A stretch of DNA of 9,895 bases from Nocardia sp. (GCA_013361595.1 JABFXT010000778.1:1-9895), one strand, 5' to 3'; shown: positions 1-7,164, counted from the first letter of the stretch. The notes: generated from the letters alone by a model not told the origin. Program-made: numbers and translations.

Positions 1-680
1 CGGCGCATACGGCGGCGGTGACCGTCGGCGATACCGCGGTCACCGGTCTCCGGCGGATATCCGGTGGCTGGGCGGTGGATCCGCTCGGGGAATTCGACGC
101 GGTCGTTCTGGCGACACCGGCGCCGGTGACGGCCCGGCTGCTGGCCGATATCGCGCCGGCGGCGGCGCGCGCGGCCGCCGGAATCGAGCTGTCCTCTTCG
201 GCGCTGGTCGCACTGGAGTTGCCGAAGGATACGGCGTTGCCGCCGAATTCGGGGGTACTGGTCGCCACCGGGGAACCGCTGCGGGCCAAGGCGTTCACCC
301 TGTCCAGCCGGAAATGGACGCATCTCGCCGCCCGGGACACCGCACTGGTGCGGGCCTCCTTCGGCCGTTTCGGGGACGACGCGGTGCTCGGTCTGTCCGA
401 CGCCGAACTGATCGATGCCGCCACCGCTGATCTGGCGACCGTGACGGGGGCGCCTATCGCTGCGCGGTCGGCTGTCGTGCAGCGCTGGCCCGGTGGCCTG
501 GCCCAGTACGCGCCCGGCCACACCGAACGGGTCGCCGAAATCGAATCCGCGCTGGCGGGTTTCGACGATCTCTCGGTGACCGGGGCCTATCTGCACGGTG
601 TCGGTGTACCGGCCTGTGTCGCGGCGGCGACGCGCGCCGCGACGCGGATCGCCGCCGCGGGGACGGCTGCACGGGCCTGA
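1..680 (+). CDS. hemY: Coproporphyrinogen III oxidase (HemY/CgoX family), 3' part only
   Basis: This FAD-dependent, oxygen-using oxidase converts coproporphyrinogen III to coproporphyrin III in the coproporphyrin-dependent heme pathway of Gram-positive bacteria. The reading frame is open from the window edge (codons from base 3) to a TGA at 678-680, giving about 226 C-terminal residues; the N-terminal Rossmann FAD motif lies upstream and is not seen. Visible family hallmarks are [26 protein letters not shown], the [13 protein letters not shown] block and the C-terminal [16 protein letters not shown] segment, which contacts FAD in this family. A GTG at 18 is an internal valine, not a start. 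The next gene downstream on the same strand, 94 bases away, is chdC, the last step of the same pathway, which supports the coproporphyrin rather than the protoporphyrin assignment. The family call is secure; the exact substrate follows from context. Confidence 0.9.
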   Translation, partial: AHTAAVTVGDTAVTGLRRISGGWAVDPLGEFDAVVLATPAPVTARLLADIAPAAARAAAGIELSSSALVALELPKDTALPPNSGVLVATGEPLRAKAFTLSSRKWTHLAARDTALVRASFGRFGDDAVLGLSDAELIDAATADLATVTGAPIAARSAVVQRWPGGLAQYAPGHTERVAEIESALAGFDDLSVTGAYLHGVGVPACVAAATRAATRIAAAGTAARA

Positions 681-774
681 CGCCTGCCCCACGGCCTGCC
701 GGATGCGGTGCGGGCGCGTATCCGAACGTCCGGCCCCGCCGTGTACACGATCCGGCGAGTGGCACGATGGCATC

Positions 775-1470
775 ATGGCGCGACTCGATTACCAGTCTCT
801 CAACTCCACCATCCGCTATCTCATGTTCTCCGTGTACCAGGTGCGGCCCGGAGTCCTGGGGGACGACCGCGCGGCGGCGCTGAAGGAGGCCCGCGAATTC
901 TTCGACGGCCTGGCCGACCGCGGAGTCGTGGTACGCGGGTTCTACGACGTGGCCGGGATGCGGGCCGACGCCGATTTCATGGTGTGGACCCATGCCGAAC
1001 GGGTCGAGGACCTGCAGGCCGCCTACGCCGATTTCCGGCGCACCACCGATCTCGGCCGGGCCAGTACCCCGGTGTGGAGCAATGTGGCGCTGCATCGGCC
1101 CGCGGAGTTCAACAAGAGCCATATTCCGGCGTTCCTGGCCGGCGAGGAGGCCGGGAACTATATCTGCGTCTACCCGTTCGTCCGGTCCTACGAGTGGTAT
1201 CTGCTGCCCGACGACGAGCGCCGCAAGATGCTCGCCGATCACGGCAAGGAAGCTCGCGGCTATCCCGATGTACGAGCCAACACCGTGTCCTCGTTCGCGC
1301 TCGGCGACTACGAGTGGATTCTGGCGTTCGAGGCGCCGGAGCTGCACCGGATCGTCGATCTGATGCGTGACCTGCGCGCCACCGAGGCCCGGATGCATGT
1401 CCGGGAGGAGACCCCGTTCTACACCGGTCCGCGGGTCGAACTCGAACAGCTCGTCGCCGCGCTGCCCTGA
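775..1470 (+). CDS. chdC: Coproheme decarboxylase ChdC (HemQ), chlorite-dismutase-like fold
   Basis: ChdC oxidatively decarboxylates two propionates of Fe-coproporphyrin III to give heme b, the final step of the coproporphyrin pathway. The 231-residue product starts [10 protein letters not shown] and has the length and near-continuous similarity I recall for mycobacterial HemQ (Rv2676c, 231 aa). By comparison with Corynebacterium diphtheriae ChdC, Tyr133 in [12 protein letters not shown] is the catalytic tyrosine, His156 in [10 protein letters not shown] the proximal heme ligand and His116 in FNKSHIPAF the distal histidine typical of actinobacterial enzymes. I chose ATG 775 because upstream in-frame sequence to 598 is arginine-rich, unlike the family, and overlaps hemY. 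There is no Shine-Dalgarno; a weak CACGAT ends six bases before the ATG, so a leaderless message is possible. It follows hemY and converges with msrB. Confidence 0.96.
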   Translation: MARLDYQSLNSTIRYLMFSVYQVRPGVLGDDRAAALKEAREFFDGLADRGVVVRGFYDVAGMRADADFMVWTHAERVEDLQAAYADFRRTTDLGRASTPVWSNVALHRPAEFNKSHIPAFLAGEEAGNYICVYPFVRSYEWYLLPDDERRKMLADHGKEARGYPDVRANTVSSFALGDYEWILAFEAPELHRIVDLMRDLRATEARMHVREETPFYTGPRVELEQLVAALP

Positions 1471-1477
1471 TCCCGGT

Positions 1478-1524
1478 CGCCCGGCCGGCGTGCTCCCCGG
1501 TACGGGAGGCGGGCCGGCCGGGCG
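1478..1524. terminator. Hairpin between convergent chdC and msrB
   Basis: Bases 1478-1489 (CGCCCGGCCGGC) and 1513-1524 are a perfect 12-bp inverted repeat. The 23-base spacer holds a nested CTCCC/GGGAG pair (1493-1497 and 1504-1508). It lies in the 87-base gap between the two convergent stop codons, so it could end transcription from both sides. No T-run follows on either strand, so the terminator role is inferred from position and stem strength. Confidence 0.55.
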
Positions 1525-1557
1525 GTTGGCACGGGCGCTACCGCCGCGGCGGCGGCA

Positions 1558-2010
1558 TCATTGCGCGGCGTCGGTGGCGGGGCGCAGCCGCAGGGATATA
1601 GAGTTGATGCAGTACCGCTTGTCCGTGGGGGTGGGGTACCCCTCGCCCTCGAATACGTGTCCGAGGTGGCTGTGGCAGTTCGCGCAGAGCACTTCGACAC
1701 GGCGCATCCCCAGCGAATCGTCCTCGCGTAGCAGTACCGCGTCCGAGGCGGCCGGATCGAAGAAGGACGGCCATCCGCAGTGCGATTCGAACTTCTCCGT
1801 ACTGCGGAAGAGTTCGGCGCCGCAGGCCCGGCAGCTGTAGACCCCTTCGGTCTTCGTATCGGTGTATTCGCCGGTGAACGGCCGCTCGGTGCCGGCTTCC
1901 CGGAGTACCGCGTACTCGGCCGGGTCCAGCTTCGCCCGCCACTGCTGCGGACTCAGCTGGATCTTCGGGGTGGGCAGGGAGGTATCGGTCGCGTCCGTTT
2001 CGGAGCTCAT
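1558..2010 (-). CDS. msrB: Peptide-methionine (R)-S-oxide reductase MsrB
   Basis: MsrB reduces the R-epimer of methionine sulfoxide in oxidised proteins, normally with thioredoxin as electron donor, in the cytoplasm. The 150-residue product has the full family pattern: two zinc-binding CxxC pairs (Cys60/Cys63 in CRACGAELF, Cys109/Cys112 in CANCHSHLGHVF), CGWPSFF at 78-84 with Cys78 a candidate resolving cysteine, and RYCINS at 132-137 with catalytic Cys134. The N-terminus is about 14 residues longer than the M. tuberculosis protein as I recall it; no alternative ATG, GTG or TTG fits the conserved part better. It is the last gene of the minus-strand run, 38 bases after aftC. The GGAGGT touching the ATG is too close to act as a normal Shine-Dalgarno, whereas TAGCGT six bases upstream fits a leaderless promoter, so msrB may also be transcribed separately. 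Confidence 0.96.
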   Translation of the reverse strand: MSSETDATDTSLPTPKIQLSPQQWRAKLDPAEYAVLREAGTERPFTGEYTDTKTEGVYSCRACGAELFRSTEKFESHCGWPSFFDPAASDAVLLREDDSLGMRRVEVLCANCHSHLGHVFEGEGYPTPTDKRYCINSISLRLRPATDAAQ

Positions 2011-2016
2011 ACCTCC

Positions 2017-2022
2017 ACGCTA
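2017..2022 (-). promoter_or_regulatory. Candidate leaderless -10 element for msrB
   Basis: On the minus strand TAGCGT (TANNNT) is followed by six bases (GGAGGT) and then the msrB ATG. This places the predicted transcription start on the A of the start codon, as in actinobacterial leaderless genes. No good -35 is visible; it would fall in the last codons of aftC. Confidence 0.45.
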
Positions 2023-2048
2023 ATACGCGGATCGCGCCGCGTCTCGTA

Positions 2049-3407
2049 TCAGCCGCCCACCGTCTGGGTCTCGGTGACGCGTGTACCGGCCGGTTCGGGG
2101 TCGGGTGTATCCGCGACCGGCGGACGGTCCGGTCGGGCCGGGGCGGCGAAATCGTCCGCCCCGGTGGCCCGGGAATCCGGGGCGCCGGCCATCCAGACCG
2201 GATCCAGCTGCGGCAGCCGGCCCTCGCGGCGGGCGGCGAGGTACCGGTCGCCGAGCACACAGAACACGACCACCAGCAGCAGGCCCCACCCGAAGGTGAT
2301 GCGCAGGTATTCCAGGTTGCGGCCGATATCGGGCCAGCGGTCCGACAGCCATTTGTCGTAGGACAGGAACCCGAACACCGCCAGCCAGGCCGGCCAGTTG
2401 CGCAGGACGGAATTGCGCAGGACCACCGACATGAGGAACGGGAACAGCAACATCGAGTAGTACATCTGACCCAGCGACGCGAGCAGCCACGACGCGGTGA
2501 GCAGCACCCCGGAGGCGGTGGTGACGAAGAAGAGCTCGTCTTCGCGGTAGTAGCGGTACAGGATCCACAGCGAGATCAGGACCAGGACGGCCATGCTGAT
2601 CCGGATGGTCCAGGTGAGCCACGGCGGCAGCCCGTAGTACTCCGCGTTACCGGGGATGGCGCTGTTGAAGTAGTCCCGGGTTTCGAACAGGTACGGCGCG
2701 GTGCGCGTGAAGAAGCGTTCGGGGTCCCGGGAGAGCGGCCAGGCGACGGCGGTGAGCGCGACCGGCACGGTCACCGCCGTGGCGACCAGGGTCCACTGTT
2801 TACGGACCACCGCGATGAGCAGCAGCGGCGCAAGTGTCGGTTTGACGGCCATACTCAAACCGAGGACCACACCTGCCCACACATCCCGTCGTCGTAACAA
2901 CAGGATGAGGACCAGCATTTCCGCCAGCAGCAGGCATCCGTTGACATTGGTGAACACCAGAGTGTTGATCACCGTCTCGGACAAGAACATCGCCAGCAGG
3001 AGTACCGGGGCGGCGATCGAGCGCAGGGTGTAGTTGAACAACCGCAGCAGCAGATACCAGGCGATCAGGATGGCGACGGCGTTGAGCAGGATGAACAGCC
3101 AGCGCGACTTCTCGTAATCGATCACCCCGATCGGCGCGATCAACAGGGTCCCGCTGGGTGGATACAGATAGTGCGGATCCACCGAATCGAAGTTCGCCGT
3201 GTAGACCTCACGCCCGTTCAGGAAGTCCAGCGAGGCCTGGTAGACCGGCTTGTAGTCATCGGTGACGAAACCGTTGACAGCCTTGATGAACACCCGGTTC
3301 AGCACGGTCATGACCGCCAGCGGCCAGAGCGCGAACCGGATCACGTCGGCGGTTGTTCGAGCAGTGCGGGGCTCGAGCTGTCGAAGGAACACCACGGCAC
3401 GGTACAC
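2049..3407 (-). CDS. aftC: AftC-like alpha-(1->3)-arabinofuranosyltransferase (GT87, GT-C membrane enzyme)
   Basis: AftC transfers arabinofuranose from decaprenylphosphoryl-arabinose to make the alpha-1,3 branch points of arabinogalactan (and lipoarabinomannan) on the outer face of the membrane. The 452-residue product is strongly hydrophobic with roughly ten membrane spans. After the first span comes FVTDDYKPVY with the acidic pair Asp50/Asp51 expected of the GT-C active site, then VDPHYLYPPSGTLL, the TNVNGCLLL segment, KPTLAPLLL, FFTRTAPYLFETRDYFNSAIPGN and the YYSMLLFPFLMSVVL block, all closely paralleled in M. tuberculosis AftC (Rv2673). Residues from about 405 form a Pro/Asp-rich, probably cytoplasmic tail of some 45 residues that I do not recall in the mycobacterial protein. 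The start is GTG 3407 (MYRAVV, compare MY in Mtb); there is no Shine-Dalgarno, and the start sits in a hairpin loop. It lies between a TAP-like gene and msrB, as in mycobacteria. Confidence 0.9.
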   Translation of the reverse strand: MYRAVVFLRQLEPRTARTTADVIRFALWPLAVMTVLNRVFIKAVNGFVTDDYKPVYQASLDFLNGREVYTANFDSVDPHYLYPPSGTLLIAPIGVIDYEKSRWLFILLNAVAILIAWYLLLRLFNYTLRSIAAPVLLLAMFLSETVINTLVFTNVNGCLLLAEMLVLILLLRRRDVWAGVVLGLSMAVKPTLAPLLLIAVVRKQWTLVATAVTVPVALTAVAWPLSRDPERFFTRTAPYLFETRDYFNSAIPGNAEYYGLPPWLTWTIRISMAVLVLISLWILYRYYREDELFFVTTASGVLLTASWLLASLGQMYYSMLLFPFLMSVVLRNSVLRNWPAWLAVFGFLSYDKWLSDRWPDIGRNLEYLRITFGWGLLLVVVFCVLGDRYLAARREGRLPQLDPVWMAGAPDSRATGADDFAAPARPDRPPVADTPDPEPAGTRVTETQTVGG

Positions 3408-3426
3408 CGGGCGGTGCCGTGGTGTT
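3388..3426 (-). promoter_or_regulatory. Perfect 13-bp inverted repeat with the aftC start codon in its loop
   Basis: AACACCACGGCAC at 3388-3400 is repeated exactly inverted at 3414-3426, with a 13-base spacer. In the minus-strand mRNA the spacer loop contains the aftC GTG (3407-3405), and the 3' arm encodes codons after Tyr2. It could be a translational control hairpin, a protein-binding operator, or a partial terminator after the TAP-like gene. The sequence shows the symmetry; the role is inferred. Confidence 0.5.
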
Positions 3427-3489
3427 GCCGGGACCCACCCTCGACGCGCCGGTCAGGAGTGCCTCGGGCCCTGTTCGGACCGCCCGCGT

Positions 3490-5040
3490 TCAGGCCGGGC
3501 AGGCGGTGCCGTCGCCCGGCAGCCGACCGTCTTTCAGGTAGTCCACGAGTGCGGTCTGCGCGCATCCGGAATGGGTGCTCACCGGATGACCCCACCCCTG
3601 CCAGGTCATCGTCGAGGTCCGGGCGCCCGCGGCGCCGAGCGCGCCGGTCACCGAGGCCTGCGCGGCTCCGGCGACCGGGTCGCCGACGCCGGTGAGTACC
3701 AGTACCGGCAGTTCGAACTTCTCCAGTGCGGGCGGCGCCTCGGTGACCGGCCATGCCGAGCAGGCCAGCATCGACAGGGCGGTGGCGCGCCCGAACGCCG
3801 GATACTTCTGCGCCCAGATTCCGGTCAGGTCGGTGATCTGGGCCGCGGGCGGACTCTGCGGCATATCGGTGCAGCCGTTGACGAACTGGCCGTCGGTCGC
3901 GGTGGCGGCTTCCTGTTCACCGATGATCGCCTTCAGTGCCCCCGGATCACCCCGGCCGGCCGCCGACAGCGCGTCGGCGAAGGCGCCGACGCGGCCGCTC
4001 TGATCCGCTCGCGGGCTACCGAGGAATCCGGTGACGGCTGTGCGTACCGCGTTTGCCGAGATGTCGCCCAGCTGTCCGTCGGTGGCCTTCTGCATCAGCG
4101 CGGTCACCGCGGCACGCGGGTCCGGCCCGAGCGAGCAGGAGATTCCGGCTCACTGCTGCGCGAAGGCCGTCAGTGCGGCCTCGGCGCCCTGAACCGCGGT
4201 CTCGGTACGGGTGATCGTGTCCACACCGACCGGGGTGGGGGAGTCGAGGACGAGCCGGGCCAGCCGGTCACCGTATTTCCGGGCGTATTCCATCCCGACC
4301 AGTGCGCCGCTGCCGGTCCCCAGCACGGCGATATGGTCGACGTCCCACTCCCGGCGCAACTGCTCGATATCGTCGGCGGCGTGCGCGGCGTCGAAGGTGC
4401 CGTCGTAGGGCTGCAGGAAATCCCGGCAGGAGATGGTCCCGTTACGGGAGAGATCGGACATGCCGGCCACCGGATCGCCGCCCGGGCTGAACTGGGCGTT
4501 GTCCTGTAGGCCGGTCCGGATATCGGCGGGCAGGCAATCGATGGCCTGGGAGGTGCCGATACCGCGGCGATCCACCGCGACCACCGGATGTGTGGTGAGC
4601 AGTGCGTTCGCCGGACCGGTCGCCAGACCGGCGAGAGTGGCGCCGGAGGAGCGGTCCACGCCCGAGGTCAGGACGACCGGCGTGGCGTCGGGTGGGGTCT
4701 GCGGCAGCCGGGCCCGTATCGCACCGGCGCGAAAGTTGCCCAGTACCGAGCCCGCGCTGTCGATCGGCGTGGAGAAATCGGCGCATTCCAAGACCAGGCC
4801 GGCGGGGCCCGGGCCCATACCGGCCTGGTCGAACGTCTCGCGGCTGCACTCGCGCCAGGGCAGATCCTTTTTCGGCACCTCGGCGGCCGGCGGCGGTGGG
4901 ACCTGGGCCGACGTGGTGGAATCGCCTGGTACAGGCGGACGTTCGACGGCGACGTGCGGGCGGTCCGACGGACCGGCACCGCATCCGGCGATCATGATCA
5001 AAAGTGCCGAGGCCGGCACCACTGCCCGAGTCCAGCGCAT
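3490..5040 (-). pseudogene. TAP-like alpha/beta-hydrolase lipoprotein interrupted by an in-frame TGA
   Basis: The family is the tripeptidyl-aminopeptidase-like secreted alpha/beta hydrolases; the positional counterpart is M. tuberculosis Rv2672. The frame has 516 codons and is continuous except for TGA at codon 297 (4152-4150). Residues 1-20 form a lipoprotein signal with lipobox IAGC (Cys20), followed by a proline-rich linker, then the core with VVAVDRRGIGTSQAIDC (153-169) and the elbow region VLGTGSGALVGMEYA. After the stop come LTGVGDP (acid Asp454) and WGHPVSTHSGC (His485, Cys493), both well preserved. GTGSG at 241-245 puts Gly at the usual nucleophile position and Ser one residue later, and the usual NPGGPGGSG oxyanion loop is absent. 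AGGG ends eight bases before the ATG. It follows ribD by 94 bases and precedes aftC by 82. If TGA terminates, the 296-residue product lacks the Asp and His and an internal ATG at 4107 could start the second half. Family confident, activity doubtful. Confidence 0.75.
4150..4152 (-). other. In-frame TGA at a conserved-type cysteine position
   Basis: The minus-strand reading is GCG CAG CAG TGA GCC GGA ATC TCC TGC TCG, in the same frame before and after. Restoring TGC or TGT gives FAQQ-C-AGIS-C-SLGPDP, matching the two-cysteine pattern usual after the cap region in TAP-like hydrolases. So it is a single-base nonsense change, a sequencing error, or, much less likely, recoding. Confidence 0.85.
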
Positions 5041-5094
5041 GCGCTACACCCTGCCAGGTCCGGATCGGATTCGCCCGAGCGGGACGTCCGTACC

Positions 5095-5113
5095 CGGCGG
5101 CCCGGCGCCGCCG
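5095..5113 (-). terminator. GC-rich hairpin in the ribD-like / TAP-like gap
   Basis: CGGCGGC at 5095-5101 and GCCGCCG at 5107-5113 form a perfect 7-bp stem with a 5-base loop. It starts 21 bases past the ribD-like stop in the direction of transcription. No T-run follows, so it may be an attenuator, an mRNA-stabilising element or chance in GC-rich DNA. Confidence 0.3.
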
Positions 5114-5134
5114 CCCCGTCCCGCCGTCCCGGAT

Positions 5135-5899
5135 TCAGGCGCGCACCCAGCGGGTGAGCATCGTCGCGTCGGTGTCGATGAGCAGATGCGCCGGGTTCAT
5201 CCGGAGCGCGAATTCCTGGTGGGACACCGCGATCCGGCGGGCTGTACCGCCGACGAGCAGAGGGGCGGTGGTCAGGCAGAGTTCGTCGATGGCGCCCTCG
5301 GCCGCCAATGATCCGAACAGTTGCGGGCCGCCCTCGCACAGCACCCGCCGCAACCCGCGCGCGGCCAGCGCCGCCGGCACCGCTCGCGGTTCGATGACCT
5401 CGTCGCCGATCACGATCACCTCCGCGCCCGCGGCGGTGAGGGCCCGAACCCGCTCGGCGGGGGCCGCGGCCGTGGTGAGGATCAAGGTCGGGGTGGCGGC
5501 TGTGCCGAGCACGCGGTGGCCGGGGTCCAGCGCGGCGGAGGCGGTGACGATCGCGATGGGCGGCGGAGTGCCCTCGGCGTGACCGCCGATCCCCCGGGCG
5601 AAGAGTTCGCGACGCAGCCGGGGGTCGGTGTGCGCGCCGCCGTAGTTCTCGGCACGTACCGTGCCCGCACCGACGAGTACCACTTCGCACAGATCGCGAA
5701 GGAGATGGAACACCCGTTTGTCCGCCGGTGTGCCCAGGGCACCCGAGACGCCGCCGGCGCCGGTTACCGCGCCGTCGATACTGGCGACGAAATTGACCCG
5801 TAGCCAACTCTGTTCCTGTTCGGCCGGGTAGGCGTACAGATCGGCGAGCGCGTCGTCATCGAGGTCTGTGAGCTGGATCGCATCGGGGATACGCTGCAT
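5135..5899 (-). CDS. RibD C-terminal-domain reductase (pyrimidine/pterin reductase family)
   Basis: This 254-residue product consists only of the RibD C-terminal (dihydrofolate-reductase-like) domain, with no zinc deaminase domain. Family signs are the substrate-side VNFVASIDGAVTG (35-47), the NADPH-binding LVGAGTVRAENYG (75-87), LCEGGPQLFGSL (187-198) and APLLVGG (212-218). The canonical reaction is NADPH reduction of the ribosylamino-uracilone in riboflavin synthesis. However, the positional homologue in M. tuberculosis, Rv2671, is known as a protein that can substitute for dihydrofolate reductase and give para-aminosalicylate resistance, so folate or pterin reduction is an alternative. ATG 5899 starts the gene; no clear Shine-Dalgarno precedes it. 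It heads the minus-strand run and is divergent from the ATPase gene across 35 bases. No riboflavin operon genes are adjacent. The family is secure and the substrate open. Confidence 0.88.
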   Translation of the reverse strand: MQRIPDAIQLTDLDDDALADLYAYPAEQEQSWLRVNFVASIDGAVTGAGGVSGALGTPADKRVFHLLRDLCEVVLVGAGTVRAENYGGAHTDPRLRRELFARGIGGHAEGTPPPIAIVTASAALDPGHRVLGTAATPTLILTTAAAPAERVRALTAAGAEVIVIGDEVIEPRAVPAALAARGLRRVLCEGGPQLFGSLAAEGAIDELCLTTAPLLVGGTARRIAVSHQEFALRMNPAHLLIDTDATMLTRWVRA

Positions 5900-5922
5900 A
5901 CCGACAGCTCACACCACATCAT

Positions 5923-5928
5923 TAGGCT
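5923..5928 (+). promoter_or_regulatory. Leaderless -10 element for the ZapE-like ATPase gene
   Basis: TAGGCT fits TANNNT and ends exactly six bases before the ATG at 5935, placing the predicted transcription start at the start codon. A partial -35 (ACCGAC, 5900-5905) sits 17 bases upstream. No Shine-Dalgarno is present. The 35-base gap is shared with the divergent ribD-like gene, so the two promoters must overlap. Confidence 0.6.
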
Positions 5929-5934
5929 ACGTCC

Positions 5935-6951
5935 ATGCCGATGCGCCTCGTCGACCGCCGTCCGGAGGTCCCCGCCGACCAGCTGGTCGCCCAGATGGTA
6001 CCGCCGCCCATGTTCGACGAGGTCGGTTTCGACACCTACATCCCGGACCCGAACGAGCCCAGCCAGGCCGCGGCGGTCGCCTCGGCCCGCACCTTCGCGG
6101 AGAAAGTCACCGCCATCCACAAGGCCGCGAACAAGAAATCGTTGTTCGGGAAGAAGAAACAGGTCCAGGGCGCGGGCCTGTACCTCGACGGCGGTTTCGG
6201 TGTCGGTAAGACGCATCTGCTGGCCTCGATCTTCCACAGCGCTCCCGCGCCCAGATCTTTCGGGACCTTCGGCGAACTCACCAATCTGGTCGGTGCGCTG
6301 GGATTCGCCAACGCGGTGGAGCGGTTGTCGGCGAACAGCGTGCTGTGCATCGACGAATTCGAACTCGACGATCCGGGCGACACCATGCTGGTCTCCCGGT
6401 TGCTCACCGAGCTCTCCGCGAGCGGAGTATCGGTGGCGGCCACTTCCAACACCCTGCCCGGCCAGCTGGGGGAGGGCAGATTCGCCGCACAGGACTTCCT
6501 GCGGGAGATCAAGAAACTCGGCTCCATCTTCGATACCGTGCGGGTCGACGGGCCGGACTACCGCCACCGGGATCTGCCGCCGGCGCCGGAACCCACCAGC
6601 GACGCGCAATTGACCGAGCGGGCCACCGCGACACCCGGTGCGACACTCGACGAGTTCGACGCGCTGCTGCGTCATCTGAGCACGCTGCATCCCTCCAAGT
6701 TCGGTGCGCTGATCGACGGTGTGTCCGCGGTGTTCGTCTCGGGAGTGCATCCGGTGAACGATCAGGCGGTGGCGCTGCGCCTGGTGGTACTGGCCGACCG
6801 GCTCTACGACGCGGGCACCCCGGTGACCGTCTCCGGCGCGAAACTCGACGAGATCTTCTCCCAGGAGATGCTCGACGGCGGGTACCGCAAGAAGTACCTG
6901 CGCGCGATCTCCCGGTTGCTGGCACTGTCGCGGTTCGAGGTCGCGGCCTGA
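5935..6951 (+). CDS. zapE: AFG1/ZapE-family P-loop ATPase
   Basis: This is a member of the AFG1/LACE1/ZapE ATPases: ZapE associates with the division ring in E. coli, and yeast Afg1 helps remove misfolded respiratory-chain proteins. The role in actinobacteria is not established. The 338-residue product has Walker A GGFGVGKT at 86-93, Walker B VLCIDEFELDD at 136-146, an ATSNTLP sensor-1 segment at 169-175, the family block GRFAAQDFLREI at 181-192, and a C-terminal EMLDGGYRKKYLRAISRLLAL. The C-terminal SGAKLDEIF (300-308) also matches the family. Its location divergent from the RibD-like gene and convergent toward a GNAT gene mirrors Rv2670c. ATG 5935 is preferred because a TANNNT element lies six bases upstream; an ATG two codons later is possible. 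The gene ends just before a cluster of hairpin repeats. Confidence 0.9.
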   Translation: MPMRLVDRRPEVPADQLVAQMVPPPMFDEVGFDTYIPDPNEPSQAAAVASARTFAEKVTAIHKAANKKSLFGKKKQVQGAGLYLDGGFGVGKTHLLASIFHSAPAPRSFGTFGELTNLVGALGFANAVERLSANSVLCIDEFELDDPGDTMLVSRLLTELSASGVSVAATSNTLPGQLGEGRFAAQDFLREIKKLGSIFDTVRVDGPDYRHRDLPPAPEPTSDAQLTERATATPGATLDEFDALLRHLSTLHPSKFGALIDGVSAVFVSGVHPVNDQAVALRLVVLADRLYDAGTPVTVSGAKLDEIFSQEMLDGGYRKKYLRAISRLLALSRFEVAA

Positions 6952-6956
6952 GCGCT

Positions 6957-7033
6957 GCCCGGCGACGGCCGGGATCCGGTATCGCCCGGCGACGGCCGGG
7001 ATCCGGCGCAGCCCGGTGGTAGCCGGGATCTCG
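6957..7033. repeat. Three tandem 27-bp-period REP-like hairpin units
   Basis: Copies lie at 6957-6979, 6984-7006 and 7011-7033, with starts exactly 27 bases apart. Copies 1 and 2 are identical over 23 bases; copy 3 matches at 17 of 23. Each holds a stem CCCGGC-GACG-GCCGGG followed by ATC. In copy 3 the stem survives with one G-T pair and a changed loop (GGTA). The minus-strand reading resembles the REP-type palindromes found between genes in other bacteria. The block starts six bases after the ATPase stop and may help end or protect that transcript. Confidence 0.8.
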
Positions 7034-7047
7034 CCACCGCCGGGCCA

Positions 7048-7080
7048 CGCCGCCCCGGGCAGGCGGCGACGCGCCGTTTT
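7048..7080 (+). terminator. Hairpin followed by GCGCCGTTTT
   Basis: CGCCGCC (7048-7054) pairs with GGCGGCG (7062-7068) around a 7-base loop, and TTTT follows at 7077-7080 after an 8-base interval. It lies past the repeat block and 84 bases before the phosphatase gene. It is a reasonable but imperfect intrinsic terminator, since the T-run is short and displaced. Confidence 0.4.
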
Positions 7081-7164
7081 CGGGTTGACCCGCGACTCCG
7101 GGATTGGTTTGCTGAGTCGGGCACACCGCGCGGGGGTGCCGGCGAGCACGATGGGAGTTCCACC

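Noticed and set aside
598..774. Upstream extension of chdC to an earlier start
   Set aside because: The added 59 residues are Arg/Pro-rich, overlap hemY coding sequence and are absent from the family, which starts MARLDY.
454..1398. 314-codon minus-strand open frame opposite chdC
   Set aside because: It is fully antisense to hemY and chdC, which have conserved catalytic residues, and it ends in a low-complexity Arg-rich segment.
4117..4149. SECIS element downstream of the TGA
   Set aside because: Only a 4-bp CGGG/CCCG stem with a 5-base loop is visible, without the expected longer stem and bulge.
6957..7033. CRISPR array
   Set aside because: There are only three copies, the gaps between units are four bases rather than spacers, and the third copy is diverged; no cas genes are nearby.
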